The translations under genes and the position numbers were made by a program. The notes under the pieces are model-generated. The model was not told the origin of the DNA. It did not search any database and saw only the letters and a program-made list of their open reading frames with translations. This document shows positions 18,537-28,537 of a DNA stretch of 64,000 nt, one piece after another (position 1 is the first letter of the stretch; each line of letters opens with the position of its first letter). The stretch spans positions 121,007-185,006 of the forward strand of contig WRDF01000004.1 of NCBI GenBank assembly GCA_009783565.1, in the 5' to 3' direction. This stretch comes from Rikenellaceae bacterium (lineage in GTDB: Bacteria; Bacteroidota; Bacteroidia; Bacteroidales; Rikenellaceae).

Positions 18537-20639
18537 ATGAATCTGCGAAAAGTTATATTTCCGGTTTTGGCAGCGGCAATAATGCCTGCCGTGTCTATCG
18601 CGCAGAATGTTGCGCAGGACAGTGTGCGGCCATCTCCGACATGGCGTTTCGAGATTAACCAGGTGTCGGTCGTTGCGCGGCGCGTGTTGGCCCAGACGGG
18701 GCGGCAACGTACGACGATCGACAGCATGGCGATGCGCGAAAATATTACACGGAGCATGGCCGATGTGCTGGCCGAAAGTACGGGGATTTTCGTGAAGTCT
18801 TACGGGCGTGCGACGCTCTCGACGGTATCGTTTCGCGGTACGGGCGCGTCGCATACTCAGGTGACGTGGAACGGGCTGCGAATTAATTCGCCGATGTTGG
18901 GGCAGGTCGATTTTTCGATGATTCCATCGTATTTCGTCGATCAGGCAATGCTATATCACGGCGGCAGTTCGGTGGGCGTAGCAGGCGGCGGACTGGGAGG
19001 CGCAGTAGTGCTGAATACCCGGCCGCCGAATGAACGAGGATTCGGCGCGGCATATATTCAGGGCATCGGCAGCTTCGGCACATGGGATGAATTCCTGCGT
19101 CTGTCGTTTGGCGGCAGTAAGGTCAGAGCTTCTTTGAGAGTCTCGCACGGCGCTTCGCGCAACGATTTCAGCTATACGAACTATAATAAGGAGATTTTCG
19201 TCTACGACGACGAGAATAAGATTATAGATTCGTATTACCCGCGCGAGAGGAATCGCAACGGCGGATTCCGCGATTTTCAGATAATGCCGGAGGTTTATAT
19301 ATACACACATGGCGGCGACCGGCTCTCGTTTGTTTGTTGGTATACGGATTCCGACCGCGGAATTCCGTTTCTGAATACCGACTACAAGGATGCGACGGTA
19401 CACCGTTTCGGTCAGCACGAACGCACCACGCGCGCGACTACGGCGTGGGACAGGATGCGTAACAACCACCGCCTTTCGGCACGCGTGGGATATATCTACA
19501 CCGATTTCGACTACGCCTACGAAACCGAACCGGAGTCGGGGCGGCTCGAAAGAATGATCGATTCGCGCAACTTTCTCAACACGTTCATGGGAATGGTCAG
19601 TGGCGAGCATTTCCTCGGCAAAAGGTGGCATTTCAGCGCCAATATCGCTGCTAATCAACACATTGCCGATTGTCGTGATCGGGTGGTACGTATCGGTACG
19701 GAACGGCGCACCATAGGATACCGCGAGTTGCGTTTCGATTTCTCGGCATTCGCTTCGGCACGCTGGCGGCCTGTCGAAGAGGTCGGACTGGCAGTCGAAC
19801 TGCGCGAAGAACTCTACGGCGACCAGTGGTCGCCCGTGATAGGCACATTCTTCGCAGAGTGGACGCCGAAGAATCTTAAAGGCCTGATATACAAAGCCTC
19901 CGTCACGCGGAATTACCGTTTCCCGACGCTCAATGACCGTTACTTCATGCCCGGCGGCAACCCCGACCTGCGCCCCGAACGCGGCGTTACATACGACGTG
20001 AGCATGGCCTACCGCAATATTTTGGATGGCAACGTCCGGTTACGCGGAGAATTGATTGTTTTCGACTCGTGGATCAACGACTGGATCGTGTGGATGCCCG
20101 GCTTTCCGCCCGAAGTTTGGAGTCCGGTGAACATCCGGCAGGTACACAGTTTCGGCTACGAACTGAAAGGCGGATTTAATGCTCCGCTTTGGGGCCGGAC
20201 GCGTCTGGCTCTCGATGCGGGTTATGCGTTCACCCGCGCTATAAATCGCGGTGATCCGCACTCGCCGGCCGACGCATCGGTGGGCAAACAACTGCCCTAC
20301 ATGCCCGTACATTCGGCCAATGTCACGGGGCGTCTGATGCACCACAGATGGACGCTGGGCTACCGATTCGCGCATTACAGCCGCCGCTTCACATCGACCG
20401 ATAATTCCGATTGGGTCGGCGCATATTACATGAGCGACATTTCCGTCGAACATACCATCGATACGGGAATGGGACGTATATCACTGAAACTCAGCGTAAA
20501 TAACATCTTCGACGAGGAGTATGAAATGGTAATTTCGCGCCCGATGCCCGGCCGCAATTTCGGGTTTTTCATAGGAATAATCCCCGACTTCGCACGCGCA
20601 CATGGTTTTCAGCCTGCCGAACACACGCGCGCGTTTTAA
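18537..20639 (+). CDS. TonB-dependent outer-membrane receptor
   Basis: A 700-residue outer-membrane transporter. A signal peptide (about residues 1-22, ending VSIAQ) precedes a plug domain with SMADVLAESTGIFVKSYG and TVSFRGTGASHTQVTWNG, then a beta-barrel with RFPTLNDRYFMPGGNPDLRPE, typical of the BtuB/FepA-like group. There is no N-terminal carboxypeptidase-like or SusC-type region, so the ligand is more likely a siderophore, cobalamin or metal complex; it cannot be named. Beyond the usual last strand (NFGFFIGI) an extra tail of about 19 residues runs into a repeat motif. The start follows the -7 box at 18521-18528. Confidence 0.9.
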   Translation: MNLRKVIFPVLAAAIMPAVSIAQNVAQDSVRPSPTWRFEINQVSVVARRVLAQTGRQRTTIDSMAMRENITRSMADVLAESTGIFVKSYGRATLSTVSFRGTGASHTQVTWNGLRINSPMLGQVDFSMIPSYFVDQAMLYHGGSSVGVAGGGLGGAVVLNTRPPNERGFGAAYIQGIGSFGTWDEFLRLSFGGSKVRASLRVSHGASRNDFSYTNYNKEIFVYDDENKIIDSYYPRERNRNGGFRDFQIMPEVYIYTHGGDRLSFVCWYTDSDRGIPFLNTDYKDATVHRFGQHERTTRATTAWDRMRNNHRLSARVGYIYTDFDYAYETEPESGRLERMIDSRNFLNTFMGMVSGEHFLGKRWHFSANIAANQHIADCRDRVVRIGTERRTIGYRELRFDFSAFASARWRPVEEVGLAVELREELYGDQWSPVIGTFFAEWTPKNLKGLIYKASVTRNYRFPTLNDRYFMPGGNPDLRPERGVTYDVSMAYRNILDGNVRLRGELIVFDSWINDWIVWMPGFPPEVWSPVNIRQVHSFGYELKGGFNAPLWGRTRLALDAGYAFTRAINRGDPHSPADASVGKQLPYMPVHSANVTGRLMHHRWTLGYRFAHYSRRFTSTDNSDWVGAYYMSDISVEHTIDTGMGRISLKLSVNNIFDEEYEMVISRPMPGRNFGFFIGIIPDFARAHGFQPAEHTRAF
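20606..20633. repeat. Reverse copy of CCGGCAGGCTG motif within receptor 3' end
   Basis: TTTTCAGCCTGCCG followed by AACACACGCGCGCG, inside the last codons of the TonB receptor gene. Confidence 0.45.
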
Positions 20640-20660
20640 CTTGCCTTCCGGAGAATAGTT

Positions 20661-20687
20661 GTCATTGCGGGCTTGACCAGCAATGAC
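20661..20687. repeat. Short type A palindromic repeat
   Basis: GTCATTGCGGGCTTGACCAG followed by CAATGAC: a minimal copy between the convergent TonB receptor and sppA genes. Confidence 0.7.
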
Positions 20688-20707
20688 AACTATTTAATTC
20701 TTAGTTT

Positions 20708-22591
20708 TTAATTAATAATTATTTCCCACGCCATCCGGGCCTGAACATCTGCGGGGTCGGCGAGCATTTCGGAAATCCTTTTGTAATGCACGAACGCATT
20801 GCCCATCTCGTCGCGGAGAGCCACTCTGTCGCGCGAAGACGACGAAACCCGCATCATAAGCGACCGGAACAGCGACCACAAGAACGCATCCGAATCGTCC
20901 ACCATCTCCTTAACCATGTAAGTGCTCCCTACTTCGGCACGGTCGGCACAAAGTTCGATGGCCGCTCTGAGCCCACCGATGCCGTCCACGAGACCGTTTT
21001 CCACCGCCTGTGCACCCGTCCACACACGCCCTTCGGCAAGTTCGCCCACACGCTCCACAGAAAGATTACGTCCGGCAGCAACATGCCCTACAAACGTATC
21101 GTAAACGCGCTCCACGGCACGTTGTATATGATTGCGCTCGGCCGAGCGCATCGGGCGGAACGGCGACCCTATATCCGCATATTCATTCGTACGCACGACA
21201 TCGGTCGTGATCCCCGTATGTTTACGGAGCGCCTCTCCCGCGTTCAGCGCAAGTCCGAAAACGCCTATCGACCCCGTGAGCGTCGAACGCGAGGCGAGTA
21301 TTATATCCGCCGGCGCGGCCACATAATATCCGCCCGACGCCGCATAGCCACCCATCGACACGACGACCGGTTTTTCGCGCCGCAGCAGTTCCATTTCGCG
21401 CCACATGACATCCGAAGCGCGCGCACTGCCGCCCGGCGAATTTATGCGCACCACGACACCTTTTACGTTCTTGTCACGACGCGCCTTTGCGAGTTTTTCG
21501 GTCACCGTCGCACTGCCTACACTGCCCTCGCGGCTCTTACCGTCCACAATATCCCCGTCGACGTAGATTACCGCTATCTCGTTCTTGTGTGCACCGACGC
21601 GGCCGCGCGCCTCCAAAGCCGCTATATAATCGGCGAGACCGACAAACTGCGGCGTACCGTTGCGATACGGTTGCCCGGCCTCCTCTTCATCACCCGTCTC
21701 GCGCTGTACGATACGCTCCGATTCACGATCTATCCACCCCACACCTCCGCCCGAAGCCAGCCGCGAAATTAACGCCTCCACCTGATCCTCGTACAACACT
21801 GCATCCACAAATCCATATTCGAGCGCATCTTCTGCCGTTTCGAGCCTCAGGTTATCTGCAAGCATCGAAAGCGTCTGCGGCGCAATACCACGCGCTTGTG
21901 CAATATCCGCCAGCAGCGTCTGTTGCCATACACTTTCGAGCAACGCGGCAAGTTGCAGGCGGTTCTCGCGGCTCATACGATCGAGCACGAAAGGCTCGCC
22001 CGCCGATTTGAACGACCCGTGCCTGAATACCTCCACCTCGATACCCAGCTTGTCGAGCAACCCTTTGTAAAACATCACGTTAGATGCCAATCCACGCCAA
22101 TCCACGCCACCCTCAGGATGCACAAACACACGGTCGGCTACCGAAGAGAAATAATACCCTATCTGCGAATATTGCTCGGAATACGCCACTACGAATTTGC
22201 CCGAATCGTCGCGAAATCGCAGTAACGCCGCGCGAATCTCCTCTACATTCGCCAGCGACACGCCCCCGCCCGTCAGATTTACATATATCCCGCGTATGTT
22301 CGTGTCATAAGCAGCCCCCTCGATAGCCCCCAGCACCTGCAACAGCGAATTTGACGTATTGAGCGTAAGCCCTCCCATCGCCGTGCGCCCAAAAGGCGAA
22401 GTCGGCGGAGAATCCGCCACTCCCCGCTGAAAATCTATGCGCAAAACCGATCCGGGCTTAACCTCCACCGGTTTCGCACCACCCAGCGATGATATCACAC
22501 CGCCAAATATCAGCACAAAAAATACTACCGACAATATCCCCGCAACAACAATTGCAAGAAACGCCGCAAAAAATGTCCGCCCGAAATTCAT
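20708..22591 (-). CDS. sppA: Signal peptide peptidase SppA, 67-kDa type
   Basis: A 627-residue membrane-anchored serine protease that degrades cleaved signal peptides. An N-terminal transmembrane helix (about residues 6-33) is followed by two tandem Clp/crotonase-fold S49 domains. The catalytic Lys is in FRHGSFKSAGEPF in the first domain and the catalytic Ser in GGYAASGGYYVAAPAD in the second, after VVVRINSPGGS. This two-domain layout is that of E. coli SppA. The start at 22591 (MNFGRTFF) is preferred; the longer frame to 22633 would overlap the -7 box at 22631-22638. Confidence 0.95.
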   Translation of the reverse strand: MNFGRTFFAAFLAIVVAGILSVVFFVLIFGGVISSLGGAKPVEVKPGSVLRIDFQRGVADSPPTSPFGRTAMGGLTLNTSNSLLQVLGAIEGAAYDTNIRGIYVNLTGGGVSLANVEEIRAALLRFRDDSGKFVVAYSEQYSQIGYYFSSVADRVFVHPEGGVDWRGLASNVMFYKGLLDKLGIEVEVFRHGSFKSAGEPFVLDRMSRENRLQLAALLESVWQQTLLADIAQARGIAPQTLSMLADNLRLETAEDALEYGFVDAVLYEDQVEALISRLASGGGVGWIDRESERIVQRETGDEEEAGQPYRNGTPQFVGLADYIAALEARGRVGAHKNEIAVIYVDGDIVDGKSREGSVGSATVTEKLAKARRDKNVKGVVVRINSPGGSARASDVMWREMELLRREKPVVVSMGGYAASGGYYVAAPADIILASRSTLTGSIGVFGLALNAGEALRKHTGITTDVVRTNEYADIGSPFRPMRSAERNHIQRAVERVYDTFVGHVAAGRNLSVERVGELAEGRVWTGAQAVENGLVDGIGGLRAAIELCADRAEVGSTYMVKEMVDDSDAFLWSLFRSLMMRVSSSSRDRVALRDEMGNAFVHYKRISEMLADPADVQARMAWEIIIN

Positions 22592-22630
22592 ATTCTTAAT
22601 CTTTTTTATTTGCCACCAACTCTGCGATAG

Positions 22631-22638
22631 CAAAGATA
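22631..22638 (-). promoter_or_regulatory. Bacteroidetes -7 box for sppA
   Basis: Minus-strand TATCTTTG, 39 bases before the preferred ATG at 22591. Confidence 0.5.
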
Positions 22639-22960
22639 AATGTTTTTCGCAGATACTCTTCTCTCCAAGATTTAAAGGAGATTTTTTATTCTTTTTACAT
22701 TTCTATAAAATAATTCTATGGGATCATGCGTTACATATATGGCCAAGATTTATGCACAAAAGGCCGCGCGACCGCCATTGCAATAAATATTTAATAGTGC
22801 ATCTGCCTGCGTAAGTTTTAATCTTTGCGTGCTGTGCCTGTCAACTTTGAGCCGCTTGTGTATATTTATATAACCATGCCTATGTCAACGAAGTAATTTC
22901 GACTCTGAACGATAAACACTGAACAATAACCAAACACTTTTAAAACCAAAATTTTTTAAC
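22639..22960 (+). promoter_or_regulatory. Leader/promoter region of fimbrial operon 1
   Basis: About 320 AT-rich bases without a convincing ORF. A weak -7-like TTAATCTTTG lies at 22818-22827, which would leave a 5' leader of about 130 bases before the fimbrillin ATG. GGCC-bounded short inverted repeats occur near 22741-22765. No invertible-promoter repeats were recognised. Confidence 0.35.
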
Positions 22961-24445
22961 ATGAAAAGAAATTTCATTTTTTCGATGTTCGCAGCCGCTG
23001 CGCTCTTAACATTAGGCGCAACGAGCTGCACCAAAGAGAGTGGAGACGGTTCGGCAAAGATCATTGAAGGCAAGGAGACTAAGATGTCTCTATCGCTCAA
23101 AATGAGAACTCCCGGAACCAGATCCATCGGCACACCGGTCCCGGGTACGGGAGCCGAAAGCGCGGTAAACACTGTGAATGTTTATGTTTTCAATGCACAG
23201 GGCGACGCCGTAGCAGTGGGAGCATACACTACCCTGGACGTTGCCACTTCCTTCACCAAGACGGGTGATACCTATGTCCTGAACGCGAGCAATGAGATCC
23301 TGACTATCTCCGGATCGAACCGCGTTTATATCGGTGTAAACCTTCCCGCGAGCATGAATACGCGCTACGCTACCGAAGCCGCTTTGCTTTCGGTTATCGA
23401 AAACGTCAACACCCTGTATACCAACGACAACTTCGTGATGTTCTCCGATGTGGAGGCTACGGTATTGCTTCCGATAGGAGACCCGTCACTTCCTGCCAGC
23501 GGTGTTAACGAACTGTCGATGAACGTAAACCGTCTGTCGTCGAAAATTGCCGTTTCAGCTCCCACGAGCGCACTGCCTTCGGTGGTTTGGACTGCACCGG
23601 GTACGACTCACCACGATCTGACTCTGACTTACACGGTAAGCCACTTCCGCGTTTATAATGGCGCCAAGCAGTCGTTCGTTGCTCCGAACTACTGGATCGG
23701 AGGAGATAACAGCGGCCTTCCTTTGACTTATAGCCCGACCGCTACCGGTTCGCTATATACCTGGAACGAGAGCAACGCTTTCGGCCAAACCAACGTATTC
23801 GTAGGAGCTATCCCCGGTGACCTCAACTCTCTGCCGGCGGCCTATACGGGAGAAAATGCAGTTTATCCTCCCCTGAACAGGAACACGACACTCGTTATGG
23901 TTGCAACGACAATTAACGTCGACATGGCAGCCGACTGGGACTCTACTCTCGAAGCCGTTGTTTATGACGATGCGACCCCGTACGGAAACGGCAGCAGCGA
24001 TGTCTTTGTCGTTAAGGTTACCAGCGGCAACGCCAACGGTACGTTCTACATTACCGACGAATTAGCAAAGGCAGAGAATATATTCTACGGTCTTGAAGGC
24101 GCAGGCATCAATTCGTCGATATTCACTTACGAAATGGGTTATGTCCACTTCCCGGTTTATCTCAACGGCACAGGCGTTACGGCCGGTTATAACAACTACG
24201 GCATCTATCGCAATCAATTCCTGCGCGTGGGTGTAGTAAGCGTTGCCGGAGGTCCCGGCCGCTTCCCGGGAACTCCCGGAGTTTCGGGCGATCCGGGCAA
24301 GGCTGCGGATGTATTGGATCCCGATGGTCCGAATCCGAGAAATCCTGACGAACTCGTAGACCCCACAGAAGAAGCCGAACTCACCGTTACGATAGAAGTG
24401 AGTCCGTGGGACTACATCGTGAACGACGACATTATTCTTCAATAA
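22961..24445 (+). CDS. Major fimbrillin, Mfa1/FimA-like lipoprotein precursor
   Basis: A 494-residue structural pilus subunit. A lipoprotein signal (lipobox LGATSC, Cys23) is followed by a pro-region with TPGTRS (Arg54), the type of site where arginine-specific proteases cut FimA and Mfa1 before polymerisation. The N-terminal domain shows the family sequence TVNVYVFNAQGDAV and many short beta strands; the C-terminus ends VTIEVSPWDYIVNDDIIL, as in Mfa1-like subunits with a donor strand. It is first in the operon, 138 bases before the Mfa2-like gene, and a strong hairpin without a T tract follows its stop. Assignment to this superfamily is firm; the exact subfamily is inferred. Confidence 0.85.
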   Translation: MKRNFIFSMFAAAALLTLGATSCTKESGDGSAKIIEGKETKMSLSLKMRTPGTRSIGTPVPGTGAESAVNTVNVYVFNAQGDAVAVGAYTTLDVATSFTKTGDTYVLNASNEILTISGSNRVYIGVNLPASMNTRYATEAALLSVIENVNTLYTNDNFVMFSDVEATVLLPIGDPSLPASGVNELSMNVNRLSSKIAVSAPTSALPSVVWTAPGTTHHDLTLTYTVSHFRVYNGAKQSFVAPNYWIGGDNSGLPLTYSPTATGSLYTWNESNAFGQTNVFVGAIPGDLNSLPAAYTGENAVYPPLNRNTTLVMVATTINVDMAADWDSTLEAVVYDDATPYGNGSSDVFVVKVTSGNANGTFYITDELAKAENIFYGLEGAGINSSIFTYEMGYVHFPVYLNGTGVTAGYNNYGIYRNQFLRVGVVSVAGGPGRFPGTPGVSGDPGKAADVLDPDGPNPRNPDELVDPTEEAELTVTIEVSPWDYIVNDDIILQ

Positions 24446-24496
24446 AAGCTTTCCGGCGAGCAGGTCTTCGCACTTAGCTCAGCTATACTATGACAG

Positions 24497-24525
24497 CCCG
24501 GCGGCGGCCTGACCGCCCCGCCGGG
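24497..24525 (+). other. GC-rich hairpin behind the first fimbrillin gene
   Basis: CCCGGCGG (24497-24504) pairs with CCGCCGGG (24518-24525), with CGG/CCG inside. No T run follows, so an mRNA-stabilising or processing element is more likely than a full terminator. Confidence 0.5.
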
Positions 24526-24583
24526 TACAAGGGTCTGTTGAGAAATTCCTCTGACGACTGAAATATATTTAGGTAACTAAGAT

Positions 24584-25546
24584 ATGAAAAAGTTATTATT
24601 GATGATTTTTGCGGGAGCGATGCTCGCCTCGTGCATCGACGAGATAACGGACGGTTGTCCCACGACGGTGCGTTTCGTAGTGAGCGCAGATGAGCAGATC
24701 GCCGCCGACTTCGCCGAGCGATACGACGTACGGACGTTGCATGTCTTTGCATTCGATGCAAATACGGGGCTGTACGTTGCGCAGGCGGAAACTGCGTCTC
24801 CCACGAGGAGTGGCGGAGGTTTCAGCAGGTATGAATTCGAGATGCGGCTCGTGCCGGGCGATTACCGGTTCGTGGCGTGGAGCAACCTCGACGGTCCGGA
24901 TCACAGCCTTTCGCGTGATAAAACACAACTCGACGCATCGACTATAAACGATCTGTATGTCTCTCTCGACGCGAGCGTGCCGCTGCTGACGACGAATATC
25001 GCCGACCTGCACTTCGGAACATCGGTGCAAAATGTCGCCCCGAAGAGAGTGAGCACGGTCGAGACCGTGATCGTGCCGCAAACCTATCGGGTAAACTTCG
25101 TGGTCACGGGGTTACCGGCCGGTAATAACAACTTCAATTTCACGGTTACGAGCGATGCGCGTCGTCACCGGTTCGACAGTGCGGTCACGACGGATGCCGC
25201 AGCACCGAGGACAACCTACCGGCGCAGCGTGCAGATGTCTGCGCAGACGGGAGTTATTGAAGGGTCGATGATCATACTCGGCCTCGGCGATACGCCGTCA
25301 CGCGACCTGCGCTTTGTGTTCGACGAAGGCGGCTCGCGGCTCTATCCGCGTCCGGCGAGCGCCAATGCGACCGCCGATCTTATGATGATGATCATAGCGT
25401 CCTACACGGACCAGACCGGCGTCGCGCCTGACTTCGGCAGCATATTCGAATTCACCGTACCGCTGAAATTCGAGGCCGGCGTGGGTCTGGTACTGGACGT
25501 GAACGGCTGGGAATATATCGAGGATAATGACAAAATTATGGGTTAG
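24584..25546 (+). CDS. FimB/Mfa2-type fimbrial anchor lipoprotein
   Basis: A 320-residue lipoprotein with lipobox MLASC (Cys17). The mature start CIDEITDGCPTTVRFVV and the central VRTLHVFAFDANTGLYV match the FimB/Mfa2 family, which anchors the pilus in the outer membrane and limits its length in Porphyromonas gingivalis. In keeping with an anchor role it lacks the early TR cleavage motif found in nearly all other pilus proteins of this window; the first similar site (PTRSG) comes only near residue 78. It follows the major fimbrillin and is separated by 13 bases from the next gene. Confidence 0.8.
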   Translation: MKKLLLMIFAGAMLASCIDEITDGCPTTVRFVVSADEQIAADFAERYDVRTLHVFAFDANTGLYVAQAETASPTRSGGGFSRYEFEMRLVPGDYRFVAWSNLDGPDHSLSRDKTQLDASTINDLYVSLDASVPLLTTNIADLHFGTSVQNVAPKRVSTVETVIVPQTYRVNFVVTGLPAGNNNFNFTVTSDARRHRFDSAVTTDAAAPRTTYRRSVQMSAQTGVIEGSMIILGLGDTPSRDLRFVFDEGGSRLYPRPASANATADLMMMIIASYTDQTGVAPDFGSIFEFTVPLKFEAGVGLVLDVNGWEYIEDNDKIMG

Positions 25547-25559
25547 TCACATGAGCTGT

Positions 25560-26891
25560 ATGAAAAAGTTTTTGTCCATAATACTTACGCTTTGCGTCGC
25601 GGCTTTCGTAGCGGGTTCATGCGTTAAGACCGCGCCCGAGAACGGCGACGATAAAACGCGGGGTATTCCGGTCGTCGTTTCGTTCGACCCTGGTGCGACA
25701 CACGCCACCCGCGCCACAGATCCGGGTACGAGTGCCGACCGCAACATAAACCATCTGAGAGTGATGGTATACAATTCCGCCACCGGACTGCTTATGAGCA
25801 CCGGCGGAGCGGCGTGGAACTTTACGTTCGACATTCCGCCCACGACGATGCCCGTTCCGGTGGAGATCACGACCGGTGTTTTCGACTTCGTCTTCATAGT
25901 CAACGGGACATCCGATACCGCGCTGAACGCCACGCTCAACAGCGGAGTGAGCAACATATCGGGATTCTATGCCCTGAACATCGCGCGTAGTGCGTTCGAT
26001 GCAGACAAAGATATACCGATGGTCACGATCATCCGCAACGTCGAAGTAAAGGGCGACGACCACGTAGCGTTCATAGACCCCGCCGACGGCCTGCCGCGCG
26101 AGTACACCGGCACATGGCCGGTGACCGTAACCCGTGCGGGTATAAGACTGCGGTTGGTGATTACGCTCAATTCCTACCAATACGGGATATGGGACGGCAA
26201 AACGACAGGCATCGGCGGTATTCCGGCCCTTTCGTGGTTGCTTCCGGGCATGGACAACAGCGCATCACGCGTAGCGGCATATGAAGGATTCGTTGCAAGT
26301 GAAACTGCCGACGCCGAACTCGGATTTATCTCCGCACCCGACATCGACGGCAATCGCACGGTGACCTACGAACGAATCATTTTGCCCGAAACGCTGTTTA
26401 CACCCGTCACCGACGCCGCAAAGGGTCTTTCGCTACGAGTGATGTTTAACAGCGGCGCGATTGTAAAGACTGCCGCGATAGGACTTCCCGCCGGCGGCGG
26501 TTACTCGCTCGCGCGCAACACACTGCTCGAACTGAGAGCCACCGTCGAGGACGACGATTTGGAGATCACGGCGCAGATACTCGACTGGAACGATGCCGAC
26601 CTCGATGACATATATCTGGGCGACTACCGCCTTGTGGTCGACCGGACGGGCGTTGAAGTGCCTGCCACAGGCGCTCCGGCACAAATCATCAATGTCTATA
26701 CCGACCATCCCGGCGGCTGGACGCTGGATACTTCCGGTTCGCCGGCATGGCTGACCGCCGTGCGCGTCGGCAATACGGTCGAAGTTACCGCCGACTCTAA
26801 CGTCTCTGCTGCGCAGCTAAACGGCAGCTTCACGATAAAAGCCGGTTCACGAACACAAGAGATCGCCGTGCGCCAACATGCCACGACCTAA
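25560..26891 (+). CDS. Fimbrial accessory lipoprotein with BACON-like C-terminal domain
   Basis: A 443-residue lipoprotein (lipobox VAGSC, Cys21) with possible Arg cleavage sites KTRG (Arg34) and ATRA (Arg51). The N-terminal half has the fimbrillin-like INHLRVMVYNSATGLL. The last 90 residues (from about VVDRTGVEVPATGAP to EIAVRQH) resemble a BACON-type immunoglobulin-like domain with WTLDTSGSPAWL. By position it corresponds to the accessory proteins FimC/Mfa3 of P. gingivalis, which join the pilus tip. The frame is open 11 codons upstream, but ATG 25560 gives a clean signal peptide. Confidence 0.7.
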   Translation: MKKFLSIILTLCVAAFVAGSCVKTAPENGDDKTRGIPVVVSFDPGATHATRATDPGTSADRNINHLRVMVYNSATGLLMSTGGAAWNFTFDIPPTTMPVPVEITTGVFDFVFIVNGTSDTALNATLNSGVSNISGFYALNIARSAFDADKDIPMVTIIRNVEVKGDDHVAFIDPADGLPREYTGTWPVTVTRAGIRLRLVITLNSYQYGIWDGKTTGIGGIPALSWLLPGMDNSASRVAAYEGFVASETADAELGFISAPDIDGNRTVTYERIILPETLFTPVTDAAKGLSLRVMFNSGAIVKTAAIGLPAGGGYSLARNTLLELRATVEDDDLEITAQILDWNDADLDDIYLGDYRLVVDRTGVEVPATGAPAQIINVYTDHPGGWTLDTSGSPAWLTAVRVGNTVEVTADSNVSAAQLNGSFTIKAGSRTQEIAVRQHATT

Positions 26892-26919
26892 TAAAAAACG
26901 AGAAAAAGACCATAGAGTT

Positions 26920-28488
26920 ATGAAGAGAGTTATTAATATGTTGCTCGCCGCCGCAGTCGTGCTTTCGTTCGGCTCGTGCTCCAAAGAGCGATTTACGGGC
27001 GCGGAAACCCCCGGCAGCGATGCCGGCATAACACTGCGCTTTAAGATCCCCGGCAATTACTCCGCCGCTCCGACCACAACGCGCGCGCTTACGGTCGCAG
27101 ACGAAAATGCCGTGAGCAATATAAACGTTCTGGTATTTAACAATACAGGCAAGCTGGCAGCCGACATCATTGCCGCAGAAAACGTCAATATCTCGGCAGG
27201 CAGCAGCACCGCAGGAATGAGCGGCGAAGGGACGTTCACCGCGCGGCTTCCCAAAAGCGCCAACGCCACCGACACTTACACGGTCGTGGTGCTGGCAAAT
27301 GCCGACTATCAGATACTTTCTTCGCTCGGAGGCTTTACGCTTGCCGCAGTAGAGGCAACAATTCCCTCGCTGGCCTATGCGGATATTATGGCGGCGATAA
27401 GGGGCGCAATCACGGGTCCGATGTACACCGTCGGAGCGGTTTATATGCCCATGTGGGGCGAGAGCGTCCCGGTCGAACTGCAACCCGGCGTGAGTATCGC
27501 TCCGATAGTGCTTATGCGTGCAATAGCGCGCATCGACGTCGCGGTTGCGGAGACGATTCTGCCGGCTCTGTTCGAACTTACGAGCGTCTATGTCATTCGC
27601 GCCAACAAGACATACGCCGTCGTGCCGAGCGCAGACAACCGCGGGACAGGGACGGTCACCGCGCCGACTATTCCCAACACGGCCCTTAGCGATAAGTTCA
27701 CACTCGCCGAATCGCAGAGTCTCTTTGCATACAACGTTACGGGCGGAAACTCGCTCGTGCGCACTATCTATACGCCCGAAGCCAATGTGGTGATGGGCGG
27801 CACGTCAGGCGATACGAACCATACCGACCGCATGGCGCTCGTAGTGGGCGGTAAATATAACGGCAGCACAACGGAAACGTTCTACCGCCTCGATTTTATC
27901 CGCGAGGGCGCGCTACTCAACGTTCTGCGCAACTATATCTATTCTTTTGCGATCGTGAGCGTAACCGGAGCAGGGTACACCAGCGTGGAAACAGCTTACA
28001 ACTCGGCAGCCATGAACATGGAGGCCAAGATATACGACTGGAACGACGGCGACACGGACGATATCTTCATCGACGGGCCGGACTTCCTGACGCTGCGTGC
28101 GAGCGACAACAGCCGCGAATTCGAGGACAGGGAAACACGCATGGCGGTGGTATACCGTAACGCGAATTCTACGGACAAAATCAACTTCCACACCAATATC
28201 CCGTTCAGCGAATTCACTCTCGCCCTCAACAATGGCGGCGCGCTGCCCGACAGCGGCAATCCGCTTCTGATCGAGAACAGTCGTTTCCGCGCCGAGATAA
28301 AGACGGGGACGGGCGGCGAGACGTTCTTCGAGTTCACCGCACTGCAAGACCACGATCCCGGGGCGACCGATAACCCCTCGGTGCTTACGGTTACGACCAA
28401 GCGAATAACGTTCACAATCACGATCGTGCAGCGTACCAACGAAAAGAACGACTGGATAGACGGCGGCGATATAGATCAGGATTTTTAG
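26920..28488 (+). CDS. Fimbrial accessory lipoprotein, fimbrillin-like
   Basis: A 522-residue lipoprotein (lipobox FGSC, Cys20), with TTTRALTV (Arg55) as probable protease site followed at once by the fimbrillin-type strand VSNINVLVFNNTGKL. The central part has NYIYSFAIVSVTGAGY and MEAKIYDWNDGDTDDIF, as in Mfa-like subunits whose C-terminal part ends near a WN motif; an extra domain of about 130 residues follows (FLTLRASDNSREFEDR onward). Probably a minor or tip-adaptor subunit. The start at 26920 gives a proper signal; the frame's earlier ATG overlaps the previous gene. Confidence 0.7.
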   Translation: MKRVINMLLAAAVVLSFGSCSKERFTGAETPGSDAGITLRFKIPGNYSAAPTTTRALTVADENAVSNINVLVFNNTGKLAADIIAAENVNISAGSSTAGMSGEGTFTARLPKSANATDTYTVVVLANADYQILSSLGGFTLAAVEATIPSLAYADIMAAIRGAITGPMYTVGAVYMPMWGESVPVELQPGVSIAPIVLMRAIARIDVAVAETILPALFELTSVYVIRANKTYAVVPSADNRGTGTVTAPTIPNTALSDKFTLAESQSLFAYNVTGGNSLVRTIYTPEANVVMGGTSGDTNHTDRMALVVGGKYNGSTTETFYRLDFIREGALLNVLRNYIYSFAIVSVTGAGYTSVETAYNSAAMNMEAKIYDWNDGDTDDIFIDGPDFLTLRASDNSREFEDRETRMAVVYRNANSTDKINFHTNIPFSEFTLALNNGGALPDSGNPLLIENSRFRAEIKTGTGGETFFEFTALQDHDPGATDNPSVLTVTTKRITFTITIVQRTNEKNDWIDGGDIDQDF

Positions 28489-28537
28489 GGCCTGTTCGTA
28501 CGTTTAGGAATAATAAAAAGAAAAGCGAAATAACGAT

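Noticed and set aside
22639..22960. Invertible (phase-variable) promoter for fimbrial operon 1
   Set aside because: No pair of recombinase-type inverted repeats was recognised around the likely promoter.
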